Notes: generated by a model from the sequence alone, not told the origin. 64,000 bases of DNA from Paenibacillus sp. MBLB1832 (GCF_032271945.1 NZ_CP130319.1:1197001-1261000); one strand, 5' to 3'; shown: positions 45,429 to 54,378, counted from the stretch's first letter. A program made the numbers and translations.

Positions 45429-46109
45429 ATGGCTGCTGTGAAGTTTTATGTCGTGTGGGTTGGGCACAAGCCAGGTATTTACCGCTCCTGGGCAGAATGT
45501 CAGGCACAAACTAACGGGTATCCTCAAGCCAAGTTTAAGTCCTATGAATCGGAGCAAGAGGCTCGGCTAGCTTTCGAGAAAGGTTGGCAAAAGTCGCTGA
45601 ATTTCGCGGGAAAAGGAACGGGAAGTTCGGCCGCTGGCTCGACAGGCAAAAAGTCTGCGACACCGGAATCCGCGCCTGAAATCGATTATGACAGTATTTC
45701 GGTCGATGTAGGCTGCTCAGGAAATCCCGGAATCGTGGAATACAAGGGCGTGGATACGCGCACGGGCGAAATTATTTTCTATCAGGGACCTATTGCCAAA
45801 GGCACTAACAATTTAGGAGAGTTTCTAGCCATCGTGCATGGGCTTGCTTATTTGAAGAAAAAGGGTAGTAAGCAAACGATTTATACGGATTCTGTGACCG
45901 CGTTGAGCTGGATTCGCAAGAAGGAAGTTGCCACCAATTTAGTTCGCGATGCGTCGACGGAAGAGATTTGGACTTTGGTGGATCGCGCGCTGAAATGGCT
46001 GCATACGAATACGTATACGAATAAAATCGTGAAGTGGGATACGAAAAAATGGGCGAGATCAAGGCGGATTTTGGCAGGAAGTAAACACATTGACGCGTTA
46101 TCACACTAA
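45429..46109 (+). CDS. RNase H with N-terminal RNHN (viroplasmin-like) domain
   Basis: A 226-residue protein. The N-terminal domain 'KFYVVWVGHKPGIYRSWAEC' to 'ESEQEARLAFEKG' binds RNA-DNA hybrids. The RNase H1 domain follows with catalytic acidic residues in 'ISVDVGCSGNPG' (D), 'NNLGEFLAIVHGL' (E) and 'IYTDSVTALSW' (D). It removes RNA from RNA-DNA hybrids. ATG 45429 follows ACGGAG; a GTG at 45420 overlaps the previous stop. Confidence 0.9.
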   Translation: MAAVKFYVVWVGHKPGIYRSWAECQAQTNGYPQAKFKSYESEQEARLAFEKGWQKSLNFAGKGTGSSAAGSTGKKSATPESAPEIDYDSISVDVGCSGNPGIVEYKGVDTRTGEIIFYQGPIAKGTNNLGEFLAIVHGLAYLKKKGSKQTIYTDSVTALSWIRKKEVATNLVRDASTEEIWTLVDRALKWLHTNTYTNKIVKWDTKKWARSRRILAGSKHIDALSH

Positions 46110-46188
46110 AGGGAGAAATTTTGCGAGAAATGTGATATGATAGTTTCATTGTTTGGATATCAGAGAAGAATTCTAGGAGGAATTAGGA

Positions 46189-47874
46189 ATGGCACAGTTG
46201 AAACAGCGCAGCGACATGATCAAAAAAGGCTTTGACCGCGCTCCGCACCGCAGCTTACTGCGTGCAGCCGGCGTTAAAGAGGAAGATTTCGGCAAGCCGT
46301 TTATTGCGGTTTGTAACTCTTATATAGACATCATTCCAGGGCATGTTCATTTGCAAGAGTTTGGTAAGCTTGTGAAAGAGGCAATTCGCGAAGCTGGCGG
46401 CGTACCATTCGAGTTCAACACAATTGGCGTAGACGATGGTATTGCGATGGGCCATATCGGAATGCGCTATTCCTTGCCGAGCCGTGAAATTATTGCGGAT
46501 TCCTTGGAAACCGTTGTTAATGCACACTGGTTTGATGGCATGGTTTGTATTCCTAACTGTGACAAAATTACACCGGGTATGATCATGGGTGCCCTTCGCG
46601 TTAACATTCCAACGATGTTAGTGAGCGGTGGACCGATGAAAGCCGGTAAAGATAAAAACGGTAGATCGATCTCCCTATCCTCCGTATTTGAAGGCGTTGG
46701 TGCTTTCCAAGCGGGTAAATTGGATGAGGCAGGTCTTGAAGAACTTGAGCAATACGGTTGTCCGACTTGCGGATCCTGCTCAGGTATGTTCACAGCAAAC
46801 TCCATGAACTGTCTAGCTGAAGGTCTAGGTCTTGCTATGCCAGGTAACGGTACGATTCTTGCTGTTGCTGAAGAGCGTAAGCAATTCGTTAAAGATTGCG
46901 CGAAGCAATTGATGGTGCTGATCGAGAAAGACATCAAGCCGCGTGATATCGTTACGATTGATGCGATTGATAACGCATTTGCTTTGGATATGGCGATGGG
47001 TGGATCCACGAACACGGTTCTTCATACATTGGCTATCGCGGCAGAAGCTGGCGTCGACTATCCGATTGCTCGTATTAACGAAGTAGCTGAGCGCGTACCT
47101 CATCTTGCGAAAATCGCTCCTGCATCTGATTGGCACATTGAAGACGTGCATTTGGCAGGCGGTGTGAGTGCTGTCATCAATGAGTTGCTCAAAAAGCCAG
47201 GTGCTTTCAACGGGGATTGCCTATCCGTAACAGCACAAACACTTCGCGAGAACGTGGCTGGCCGTGAAATTCAGAACCACGAAGTTATTCGTCCGCTATC
47301 GAACCCGCACAGCGAGCGCGGTGGACTAGCTGTTCTTTTCGGTAACTTGGCGCCTGAAGGCAGTATCGTTAAAGTTGGCGCGGTTGACAAGTCCGTTGGC
47401 GGACGTCACGTTGGGCCAGCGATCTGCTTCAACTCTCAAGACGAAGCCCTATACGGTATCGCAAACGGTCACGTAAAAGAAGGACACGTTGTTGTCATTC
47501 GTTATGAAGGACCGAAGGGCGGACCTGGTATGCCAGAAATGTTGGCTCCAACGTCGCAAATCGTAGGTATGGGTCTTGGTGCGAAAGTGGCTTTGATCAC
47601 AGACGGACGCTTCTCCGGTGCATCCCGCGGAATCTCGATTGGTCACATGTCGCCAGAAGCGGCAGAAGGTGGACCGCTTGCTTTCGTTCAAGATGGCGAC
47701 ATCATCGATGTTGATATGGATGGACGCAAAATCGAGCTGCAAATCAGCGATGAAGAGTTTGCCAAACGTCGTGAGACTTGGGCTGGATTCCAACAGAAGA
47801 TCACGACTGGTTACTTAGCGCGTTACACGAAAATGGTAACGAATGCGAGCGCTGGCGCTATTTTGAAAATCTAA
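46189..47874 (+). CDS. ilvD: Dihydroxy-acid dehydratase
   Basis: A 561-residue iron-sulfur enzyme of branched-chain amino acid and pantothenate synthesis, converting dihydroxy-isovalerate and dihydroxy-methylvalerate to ketoacids. Cluster and signature cysteines are in '[11 protein letters not shown]', '[12 protein letters not shown]' and '[16 protein letters not shown]'. '[19 protein letters not shown]' is the C-terminal signature. Length is standard. CTAGGAGGAATTAGGA precedes the ATG. It is alone here without other ilv genes, and is followed by a terminator. Confidence 0.98.
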   Translation: MAQLKQRSDMIKKGFDRAPHRSLLRAAGVKEEDFGKPFIAVCNSYIDIIPGHVHLQEFGKLVKEAIREAGGVPFEFNTIGVDDGIAMGHIGMRYSLPSREIIADSLETVVNAHWFDGMVCIPNCDKITPGMIMGALRVNIPTMLVSGGPMKAGKDKNGRSISLSSVFEGVGAFQAGKLDEAGLEELEQYGCPTCGSCSGMFTANSMNCLAEGLGLAMPGNGTILAVAEERKQFVKDCAKQLMVLIEKDIKPRDIVTIDAIDNAFALDMAMGGSTNTVLHTLAIAAEAGVDYPIARINEVAERVPHLAKIAPASDWHIEDVHLAGGVSAVINELLKKPGAFNGDCLSVTAQTLRENVAGREIQNHEVIRPLSNPHSERGGLAVLFGNLAPEGSIVKVGAVDKSVGGRHVGPAICFNSQDEALYGIANGHVKEGHVVVIRYEGPKGGPGMPEMLAPTSQIVGMGLGAKVALITDGRFSGASRGISIGHMSPEAAEGGPLAFVQDGDIIDVDMDGRKIELQISDEEFAKRRETWAGFQQKITTGYLARYTKMVTNASAGAILKI

Positions 47875-47886
47875 TTACATGAGAAG

Positions 47887-47934
47887 AAGCCTTACCTGGC
47901 TGCAACGGAAGTTGCTGTTGGGTAAGGCTTTTTT
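47887..47934 (+). terminator. Terminator of ilvD
   Basis: 10-bp stem AAGCCTTACC / GGTAAGGCTT with an inner loop, then a T run. Confidence 0.9.
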
Positions 47935-48019
47935 GACGACAATAGTCTGAACGCGGTCGCTCATCCTTGAATGGCCTCGATAGAGGTTTTCTCATGTTGC
48001 GTTTGAGCTGGCATGGTGA

Positions 48020-48077
48020 ACTATCCCCTTCGCTCAGACCCTGCAGAAAGCTGGGTGATCTGAGTGAAGGGGATAGT
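48020..48077. repeat. Long inverted repeat downstream of the permease gene
   Basis: ACTATCCCCTTCGCTCAGA and TCTGAGTGAAGGGGATAGT are 19-base arms with one G-T type mismatch around a 20-base loop. There is no T tail on either side. Confidence 0.65.
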
Positions 48078-48091
48078 GTCGTTAGTTCCTT

Positions 48092-49213
48092 TCACCAAAA
48101 GAACTTCATCATCATAAGTGATCCCACCAGCACGGTGATGGCAACGGCGATGGACAACTGGAGCACGAAGCGGGCTTTGAATACGGAGAGCAGCATTAGC
48201 GTACTCTTCACATCGATCATGGGCCCGAAGACGAGGAAGGCGAGTAAGGAGCCAGGTGAGAACGATTTGGCGAAGGAGACAGCGACGAAAGCATCGGTAG
48301 TTGAACAGAGGGAGAGCAGGTAGGCAAAACCCATCATAAACACATGCGATACGAAAGCGCCTTGTCCGATTGCAGATAAGCTGTCTTGGGCAACGAAGGT
48401 CTGAATAAGTGCGGTTAGCAATGCGCCTAGCATCAGGTATTTGCTCATCTCGAACAACTCGGATGTACCGTGACTGACCATGGTTAGGATGCGGCTGTTG
48501 CCGTGTGCGTGATGATGACCATGGTGGTCATGCCCGTGATCATGGCTATGATCATGATGATGATGTGAGTGAGCGGCGTGGCTATGATCATGATCGTGAT
48601 TGTGATCATGACTATGGTCGTGATGGTGCCCATGGTGATGGCCACCACCATGCACGGCATCCTGCAAGGGATGCCGCAAAGGATTACTGCGCATGAAGCG
48701 AGTGAGCAGGAAGCCGATCACGAGTGCAACACCGAAGGTGAGCCCCATGCGTGAATACGCCATAGCAGGGTCGCCGCGGAAAGCCATCCAGGTGGAGGCG
48801 AAGACGATGGGGTTGAGAATGGGGCCGACGAGGATGAAGATGACGGCGATATAGACGGGCATCCCTTTGCGCATAAGGCGGCGAACGAAGGGGATCATTC
48901 CGCATTCACAGAGCGGAAACATGATGCCCAGCACACAGGCAAATAAAATGCCGCCTAATGGGTGCTTAGGTGTCATGCGTTGAATGACGGCCTCTGGGAT
49001 GAAATTTTCCACGACGGTCGAGAGTAAGACACCTAGAAACATGAAAGGCAGGGCATCCAGGAAAATGTCCATGAAGGACATAAATACTTGATGCACAGAT
49101 TCCGTCACCATACTGAAAGGCGGCAGCTGCCTAGTTGTCACGATGAGTGTGAGCAGGAAAGCGCAAATCAACGTGGATATCGGAAGACTCCAGCGATAAA
49201 GAGTGGAAGACAA
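48092..49213 (-). CDS. YraQ/YcgR-type permease (DUF318) with His-rich loop
   Basis: A 373-residue membrane permease with eight or so helices. 'PLCECGMIPFVRRLMRKGMP' and 'FILVGPILNPIVFASTW' are the family signatures, repeated in the second half. A central cytoplasmic or external loop of about 60 residues is dominated by His and Asp, suggesting metal binding. Relatives are implicated in divalent metal or metalloid efflux. TTG 49213 follows AAAGGGGTG; TTG 49237 has no ribosome site. The usual YcgQ/TIGR03943 partner is absent. Confidence 0.82.
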   Translation of the reverse strand: MSSTLYRWSLPISTLICAFLLTLIVTTRQLPPFSMVTESVHQVFMSFMDIFLDALPFMFLGVLLSTVVENFIPEAVIQRMTPKHPLGGILFACVLGIMFPLCECGMIPFVRRLMRKGMPVYIAVIFILVGPILNPIVFASTWMAFRGDPAMAYSRMGLTFGVALVIGFLLTRFMRSNPLRHPLQDAVHGGGHHHGHHHDHSHDHNHDHDHSHAAHSHHHHDHSHDHGHDHHGHHHAHGNSRILTMVSHGTSELFEMSKYLMLGALLTALIQTFVAQDSLSAIGQGAFVSHVFMMGFAYLLSLCSTTDAFVAVSFAKSFSPGSLLAFLVFGPMIDVKSTLMLLSVFKARFVLQLSIAVAITVLVGSLMMMKFFW

Positions 49214-49278
49214 TGTGGTTGACACCCCTTTGGCCAAAAGAATCGTATGACCTAGTCTATGTACATGCTGATCTATCT

Positions 49279-49291
49279 AGGACAATGTCCT
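49279..49291. promoter_or_regulatory. Palindrome between permease and trpS (candidate operator)
   Basis: AGGACAATGTCCT is a perfect 6-1-6 palindrome located between divergent genes, upstream of the permease and next to the trpS promoter. Confidence 0.35.
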
Positions 49292-49294
49292 CGA

Positions 49295-49322
49295 TTGACA
49301 ATATGTAACAAGGGTGTATAAT
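49295..49322 (+). promoter_or_regulatory. Sigma-A promoter of trpS
   Basis: Perfect TTGACA at 49295-49300 and TATAAT at 49317-49322 with a 16-base spacer, about 50 bases before the T-box leader structure. Confidence 0.85.
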
Positions 49323-49369
49323 GAAATGAAATCAATTGCGATGATAGGAACAAGTACGTTTGTAGACTG

Positions 49370-49630
49370 TTTCTCAGAGAGCCGGTGGTGGGTGCGAACC
49401 GGTGAAACAAGCAGACCGAATGGATCCTTGAGCTTGAAGCTGAACATTGTGAAGACGTATTCACCGGAACCTAGGCCGGCGATGATTTCACAATTAAGTA
49501 GGCGGAACGGTAGCTCTCCGTTATCAGAGTCTGAAGGTTTACTAAGCAGCTTCATATGACGGTTGCGCAGCTAAACAAATTAGGGTGGTACCACGGTCTC
49601 TCGTCCCTTGCGGGGAGAGGCCTTTTTGTT
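49370..49630 (+). promoter_or_regulatory. T-box riboswitch (tRNA-Trp) of trpS
   Basis: Stem I begins around CAGAGAGCCGGTGGTGGGTG. The specifier codon is probably TGG at 49420-49422 in CGAATGGATCC. The T-box sequence AGGGTGGTACCACG lies at 49582-49595. A terminator stem GGTCTCTC / GAGAGGCC with a T run follows (49595-49627). Uncharged tRNA-Trp would stabilise the antiterminator and allow trpS expression. Confidence 0.95.
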
Positions 49631-49660
49631 GTTTTTAGATAAATTTCGGGAGGTTTTCGT

Positions 49661-50643
49661 ATGAAAAGAGTTCTATCGGGTATGCAATCCAGCGGCCAGC
49701 TGACCATTGGGAATTACATTGGCGCGCTGCGCAACTTTGTAAAACTACAAGAATTACATCGCTGTTATTTCATGGTCGTGGATATGCACGCCATTACCGT
49801 GCCGCAGGATCCAGTAGCGTTGAGAGAACAAACGGAGTCCATCGCTTCGCTTTACATCGCCTCGGGTCTAGATCCGAATAAGGCATCCGTTTTCTTACAA
49901 TCCCATGTGCATGCGCATGCGGAACTAGGCTGGATTATGACGACGCTCACTCACATGGGCGAGCTCGAGCGAATGACACAGTTTAAAGATAAGTCCGAAG
50001 GTAAAGAGTCTGTAGGCGCTGGGTTATTCGCATATCCTTCCTTGATGGCTGCGGATATTTTGCTCTATAACGCGGATTTGATTCCCGTGGGCGACGATCA
50101 GAAGCAGCATTTGGAGCTGACGCGCGACTTGGCGAACCGCTTCAATAACCGCTTTGGCGACATGTTCGTGATGCCGCAGCCGTACATGCCGGAAGTTGGC
50201 GCGAGAATTATGTCCCTCGACGATGCTTCTAAGAAAATGAGCAAGAGCAGTCCGAATGCAGGCAGCTACATCGCGATGCTGGATGAACCTGATGTAATCC
50301 GCAAGAAGCTCAGCCGAGCTGTAACGGATTCGGGTCGTGAAGTGAAGTACGATCCGCAGAACAAGCCAGAAGTCAGCAATTTGATGTCCATTTACTCCCA
50401 TTTTGCGGAGATGAGTTTGGTAGAAATTGAGGCGAAATATGATGGCCTAGGTTATGGTCCGTTCAAAAAGAGCTGGCTGAGCATATCGTCAGCGTCCTAG
50501 AACCGATCCAACAACGGTACCGTGAAATTCGCAGTTCGGGTGAGATTTTTGATATATTGAAAAAAGGCGCAGACGAAGCGGCCGAAGTGGCCAATGCGAC
50601 ACTGCTCGAGGTGAAAAAACGGATGGGCTTTATCGTACGCTAA
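49661..50643 (+). pseudogene. trpS: Tryptophanyl-tRNA synthetase with a C-terminal frameshift
   Basis: Class I synthetase charging tRNA-Trp. 'SGMQSSGQLTIGNYIGA' (HIGH-type region) and 'KKMSKSSPN' (KMSKS) are intact. The reading frame breaks at AAAAA (50465-50469): the continuous frame ends early at 50498-50500 with 'GPFKKSWLSISSAS'. Adding one A restores 'ELAEHIVSVLEP' through 'KKRMGFIVR' and a stop at 50643, giving about 327 residues, the family's usual length. RBS GGGAGG precedes ATG 49661. A one-base sequencing error in the A run is the simplest explanation, since trpS is normally essential. Confidence 0.9.
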
Positions 50644-50667
50644 TATCACCCATACGTAGCAAAAAAG

Positions 50668-50700
50668 CTCAACGACTCCGCGGGGTCGTTGAGTTTTTTT
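50668..50700. terminator. Bidirectional terminator trpS / DUF5325
   Basis: Stem CTCAACGAC / GTCGTTGAG with T run rightwards and A run (leftward T) before it. Confidence 0.88.
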
Positions 50701-50885
50701 CATTCGGAGGGCGTATTTTTCCTGCGTATTTTGGCTTTGAGCGCAAAGCCGTAGCCGATTACGCCTAGAGAAATAACGGAGCAAGCGAGCACCATCCAAG
50801 GTTGTCTTAGGGCAATAAATAAGGAGATGCAAGCGAGCAGCAAAGTGCCGACGATTGCGAATAAGAGTGCGAGTGGTTTACTCAT
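50700..50885 (-). CDS. Small two-helix membrane protein (DUF5325-like)
   Basis: A 61-residue protein of two hydrophobic helices ('LALLFAIVGTLLLACISLFI' and 'MVLACSVISLGVIGYGFAL') followed by a basic tail 'KAKIRRKNTPSE'. This resembles DUF5325 proteins of Bacillus relatives, of unknown function. It converges with trpS, sharing the terminator. Confidence 0.7.
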   Translation of the reverse strand: MSKPLALLFAIVGTLLLACISLFIALRQPWMVLACSVISLGVIGYGFALKAKIRRKNTPSE

Positions 50886-51038
50886 GGATGTAACCTACTT
50901 TCTAGAAGTTTACGACGTATTTTCTTATTTTAAACTTTTTTGAGCGCTGTGCATATAAATTCATTTCCTTCACATACTATCATTGCAAGCTTGCAAATAC
51001 ATCACAGATTATAGCTGACTGAAAGGAGCACGATCCTG

Positions 51039-51266
51039 ATGGCACAAAATCGTAGTAGTAACACACTGGTAGTTCCGCAAGCCAATCAAGCTTTAGACCA
51101 ATTGAAATATGAGGTAGCTCAAGAATTGGGCATTCAAATCCCTCAAGATGGTTATTATGGAAATATGGCAACACGTGATACGGGATCCATTGGTGGCGCT
51201 ATTACTCGCCGGTTGGTGCAAATTGCTGAGCAATCACTCGCGGGACAGTCTGGCTTCCGCAGCTAA
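51039..51266 (+). CDS. Alpha/beta-type small acid-soluble spore protein (second)
   Basis: A 75-residue SASP nearly identical to that at 44541, with 'NTLVVPQANQALDQLKYEVA' and 'SIGGAITRRLVQIAEQSLAG'. GAAAGGAGCACGATCCTG precedes ATG 51039. Alpha/beta SASPs are made in the forespore under sigma-G, saturate spore DNA and give UV and heat resistance. A terminator follows at 51311. Confidence 0.96.
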   Translation: MAQNRSSNTLVVPQANQALDQLKYEVAQELGIQIPQDGYYGNMATRDTGSIGGAITRRLVQIAEQSLAGQSGFRS

Positions 51267-51310
51267 TCAGCTAACTCCGTACTAGCATACCCGTTTTTGT
51301 AAAATAAAGT

Positions 51311-51342
51311 CCAGAAGCCTTCATAGCTTCTGGGCTTTTCTT
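51311..51342 (+). terminator. SASP terminator
   Basis: Perfect 8-bp stem CCAGAAGC / GCTTCTGG, then GCTTTTCTTT. Confidence 0.82.
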
Positions 51343-51370
51343 TGTGTTTGCCGTGAACTACGTTTAACAC

Positions 51371-51408
51371 AAAAAAAGCGCATTGCTGGCAATCAGCAAC
51401 ACGCTTTA
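51371..51408 (-). terminator. Terminator of the YfhP-like gene
   Basis: AAAGCG.ATTGCTG / CAGCAA..CGCTTT stem. On the leftward strand a T run follows. Confidence 0.8.
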
Positions 51409-51411
51409 GCT

Positions 51412-52395
51412 TCAATAGAGATCAACCCGCATCTTCTTCTCGAGCTTCGTATCATTGACCCAACCGACGTAGGAATCGAGTGTCTTGAAATTGTGATCCA
51501 TTTTAATGACACCGACGAACGGATATTGCTTGCGGTGTCGGTAGCGAACATCCGCCCATCGGACTTCGTACCCCCAGCGATGCTCCTTTACTTCCGCACA
51601 GGTAAATGAGGAGAAATAGAGAAGCGCTTGGATGTCTTCATGCTGCTTGGAGGCCTCAATGGCGGGATGCTCGGTGCAAGTGATCGTATCCAGCCACTTC
51701 AATTTGCCATTTTTCAGCTCGCCGAGCTGGTAGGTGCCGCTGGGACGTTTCTTCACCACATTCCAGACGTAGAGATTGAATGTTACAATGAGGGTATATG
51801 TATCGCCGTGTTGGAACGTAGGGTCCTTGCGATACAGCCCTTTTTCGATAATGGCATGGTCCAGCGTTCGCCATATATAATAAAGCGCAAGAATCCCATA
51901 CAGCGTAGGGAATATAAGCCCTGGCTTTGCCAAGTGGAAGGACCACATAAATAGCGCGGCAATATGACTTGTGAAAATAAAAGGATCAAAGATGTGAATG
52001 ATGTTCCAGGAGATCCATTTTTCCGAGAACGGTCGAATCGCTTGGGTGCCATACGTATTAAAGCAATCGGTAAACACGTGGACACACACCGCGATGCCGA
52101 TCCACATGGCAAGGTGAAGGAACGGGATGCCATGGAAGAAGGGCGCAAGTGCACCAGTAATCAGCATGGTCCATAACGGCAGGGCAGGCAAGGAATGCGA
52201 GCGTCCGCGATGATTGCGAATGTAGATCGCGTTCCCTTTGAAGCGAAGAAATCCATCAACATCGGGTATTTGAGAGCCGACAATAGTCCCGATAAAGACA
52301 GCTGTCGTTGCAGCTGTATCTCCTGCGATGCTCGGATCGATTTGTGATAGTCCTGCTAAGCCTAAGCCAATGACGAGATGAGTGCCAGTATCCAA
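51412..52395 (-). CDS. YfhP/YdjM-like membrane-bound metal-dependent hydrolase
   Basis: A 327-residue protein of the DUF457/YdjM family. 'MDTGTHLVIGLGLAGLS', 'QIPDVDGFLRFKGNAIY', 'NHRGRSHSLPALPLW' and a 'HVFTDCFNTYGTQ' block supply His and Asp residues of the presumed metal site. Four or five helices lie in the N-terminal half and a soluble domain in the C-terminal ~130 residues, as in B. subtilis YfhP. Function is unproven. Confidence 0.85.
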   Translation of the reverse strand: MDTGTHLVIGLGLAGLSQIDPSIAGDTAATTAVFIGTIVGSQIPDVDGFLRFKGNAIYIRNHRGRSHSLPALPLWTMLITGALAPFFHGIPFLHLAMWIGIAVCVHVFTDCFNTYGTQAIRPFSEKWISWNIIHIFDPFIFTSHIAALFMWSFHLAKPGLIFPTLYGILALYYIWRTLDHAIIEKGLYRKDPTFQHGDTYTLIVTFNLYVWNVVKKRPSGTYQLGELKNGKLKWLDTITCTEHPAIEASKQHEDIQALLYFSSFTCAEVKEHRWGYEVRWADVRYRHRKQYPFVGVIKMDHNFKTLDSYVGWVNDTKLEKKMRVDLY

Positions 52396-52522
52396 CTGTT
52401 TTTCCTCCTAAGTGTTTCTATACGGATCATTGTTGCTTTCGTTCTGAGTTGACAGGTGTAGAGACATCTTAGTATTAGTTTACCATTTTAGAGTAAAAAA
52501 TAAATCAGAAGGAGATCTAAAA

Positions 52523-52813
52523 ATGTCTAAAGTTTTTGTGGAGTATGCCATAATCCCCGAATTTCGCGACTCTTTCCTCATCTATATGCAGCAACTTCTG
52601 CAGCGGGAAGGGCGTTTGGAGCTGTTAGAAGGCACAGATCAAGAAGGACTTTTTGTAGAAATTTGGCATGAAATAACTTATGAGGATTATGTAAAGATAA
52701 AGCAGGAGCGCCTACAGGAAAACGCCGATAACGGCGGAGGCAACTGGGAGCAATGGGTAAAGGGTGGAAAGGCCAAGCTCCACATGTGGCATTTCTCATC
52801 GGTGAAGGTGTAA
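52523..52813 (+). CDS. Hypothetical protein, possible ferredoxin-like (ABM-type) fold
   Basis: A 96-residue protein. 'VFVEYAIIPEFRDSFLIYMQ' and 'GLFVEIWHEITYEDYVKIKQ' suggest an antibiotic-monooxygenase-like alpha/beta barrel, but this is weak. GAAGGAGATCTAAAA precedes ATG 52523. No other recognisable family was found. It converges with gerQ. Confidence 0.65.
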   Translation: MSKVFVEYAIIPEFRDSFLIYMQQLLQREGRLELLEGTDQEGLFVEIWHEITYEDYVKIKQERLQENADNGGGNWEQWVKGGKAKLHMWHFSSVKV

Positions 52814-52835
52814 AGGCTGCCGCGCAGGCGCAGTA

Positions 52836-52866
52836 AAAAACCGCTGCTCTTTGGAGAGCAACGGTT
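52836..52866 (-). terminator. gerQ terminator
   Basis: AACCGCTGCTCT / AGAGCAACGGTT stem with one mismatch and a T run on the leftward strand. Confidence 0.8.
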
Positions 52867-52886
52867 CCGATATGGCGGATATGCGA

Positions 52887-53339
52887 TTATCTAACTTGAT
52901 TAACGCCGCCTCTGAACGGATAAGCGTAATTCAATTCTTCATCGAACGTGATGTAATCCAAATTCACCATAAGTAATAAGAAACGCATACCTGTTACAGG
53001 ATCACTAATGATGATATGATCACGGCCGGCTGCTTCTAACTTGCCTTTGAAAATTTTGGCGTTCCATTGGCTGTTGTTTTCATAGGTCATGTAGAGAGTT
53101 GCCATTTTGCCGAGGTTCAAACGAAGAATATTCTCGATATAAGATTCTTCTATGGCTGGCAGTCCAGGTGTGTTAACGCCTGTTTGCAAGCCGGATCCTG
53201 GTGGTGTGAGTACGGATCCAGCTGGTGTTTGCGGGACGAATTGATTTGTTATCGCTGTTGGCACTGGGTATGCAGGATACGGATTGTTGTATTGCGGTTG
53301 CATAGCTTGATTTCCAATTTTGTAAGGATTATTTAACAT
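52887..53339 (-). CDS. gerQ: Spore coat protein GerQ
   Basis: A 150-residue inner-coat protein needed for localising CwlJ and for germination with calcium dipicolinate. A Pro/Gln/Asn-rich N-terminus ('QPQYNNPYPAYPVPTAIT') is followed by the GerQ domain with 'ESYIENILRLNLGKMATLYM', 'FKGKLEAAGRDHIIISDP' and 'MRFLLLMVNLDYITFDEEL'. ATG 53339 follows AGGAGGAAATGTTCACC; an in-frame start at 53381 would lack a site. In Bacillus, GerQ is crosslinked by transglutaminase. Confidence 0.93.
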   Translation of the reverse strand: MLNNPYKIGNQAMQPQYNNPYPAYPVPTAITNQFVPQTPAGSVLTPPGSGLQTGVNTPGLPAIEESYIENILRLNLGKMATLYMTYENNSQWNAKIFKGKLEAAGRDHIIISDPVTGMRFLLLMVNLDYITFDEELNYAYPFRGGVNQVR

Positions 53340-53445
53340 GGTGAACATTTCCTCCTCGGGCTTTCGATGCGAAAGCTTCATTTTCCATAATCATCATATT
53401 GTGCGAATGCCTAATTGGTGACGGATTCTTGCTATTTTGGCAAAA

Positions 53446-53472
53446 CAAAAAAAGCCCCAAAGGGAGCTTTAG
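53446..53472 (-). terminator. Terminator of the response regulator gene
   Basis: AAAGCTCCC / GGGGCTTT stem with a T run leftwards, spanning the stop codon at 53469. Confidence 0.75.
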
Positions 53473-54158
53473 ATAGGTAAAAATTTATATCCGACGCCCC
53501 AAACCGTTTTGATGTGCCTAGGTTCCTTGGGGTCAATCTCTATCTTTTTACGAAGGTTGGCAATGTGCACATCAATCGCGCGTTCCGTCACTTGTGAATC
53601 GAAGCCGCGAACCCGATTTAACAACTCCTCACGGTTGTAAACTCGGCCTTGATTTTGCCAAAATAACTTCATGATTTCAAATTCAGAGAAGGTGGTTTCT
53701 ATATTTTTACCGCCGACATACAGGCAGCGCTTCTCTAAATCCAAGGTGATGTTGCCAGCGTTAATCTCATCCGTTGGTCCGAGGGCAGATGGAAAAGCGT
53801 TCGAACGTCGCAGTAACGCCTGAATTCTTGCGGACAGCTCTCTCATCGAGAATGGTTTGCATAAGTAGTCATCAGCACCCGTTTGGAGGCCCTTCACCCG
53901 ATCTGACACTTCATTCTTAGCTGATACCATTAAGATTGGTATATGTGAGGTTTGACGTATGGTCGTGCACAGTTGCATCCCATCCATATCGGGCAGCATG
54001 AGATCAAGGACGATGACATCGGGCTGAAAATCTCTAAACAGCGCCACCCCTCGACGACCATTCTCCGCACGCTTCACCTCGTAGCCATCTTCATACAGGT
54101 AAATGGACATCATTTCACCTATACTTAAGTCGTCCTCGATGATTAGTATTTTTGACAT
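53469..54158 (-). CDS. OmpR/PhoB-family response regulator (orphan)
   Basis: A 229-residue regulator. The receiver domain has phospho-Asp in 'VIVLDLMLPDMDGMQ' (about residue 51-53), 'LMVSAKNEVSDRVKGL' and 'GADDYLCKPFSMREL'. The winged-helix DNA-binding domain ends with 'VHIANLRKKIEIDP' and 'VWGVGYKFL'. No histidine kinase gene is adjacent. GGAGGGGAACCTGT precedes ATG 54158. Its target is unknown. Confidence 0.93.
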   Translation of the reverse strand: MSKILIIEDDLSIGEMMSIYLYEDGYEVKRAENGRRGVALFRDFQPDVIVLDLMLPDMDGMQLCTTIRQTSHIPILMVSAKNEVSDRVKGLQTGADDYLCKPFSMRELSARIQALLRRSNAFPSALGPTDEINAGNITLDLEKRCLYVGGKNIETTFSEFEIMKLFWQNQGRVYNREELLNRVRGFDSQVTERAIDVHIANLRKKIEIDPKEPRHIKTVWGVGYKFLPI

Positions 54159-54290
54159 ACAGGTTCCCCTCCTTTACCAATACAAAAGGTTAGGTGCTCG
54201 ATATGCCGTGCGCAATAATCGATCCTATCTAATTAGATATGTTATCCTATCCAATTTGTGACGTCCAGTTTTACTTCTGAAGTCTGGGCA

Positions 54291-54348
54291 AAAAAGAAGC
54301 TGAAACGGACTCGGTGCCTTGTGCCAGGCCAAGTCTTTCAGCTTCTTT
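54291..54348 (-). terminator. Terminator of the urt operon
   Basis: Perfect 13-bp outer stem AAAGAAGCTGAAA / TTTCAGCTTCTTT with an inner structured loop and a T run leftwards after urtE. Confidence 0.85.
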
Positions 54349-54378
54349 CGGGTGGTCGTTGTACGCTGGGAAATAGAC

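Noticed and set aside
48505..48754. Asp/His- or Met-rich frames opposite the permease
   Set aside because: Antisense of the CAT/CAC His codons in the permease loop.
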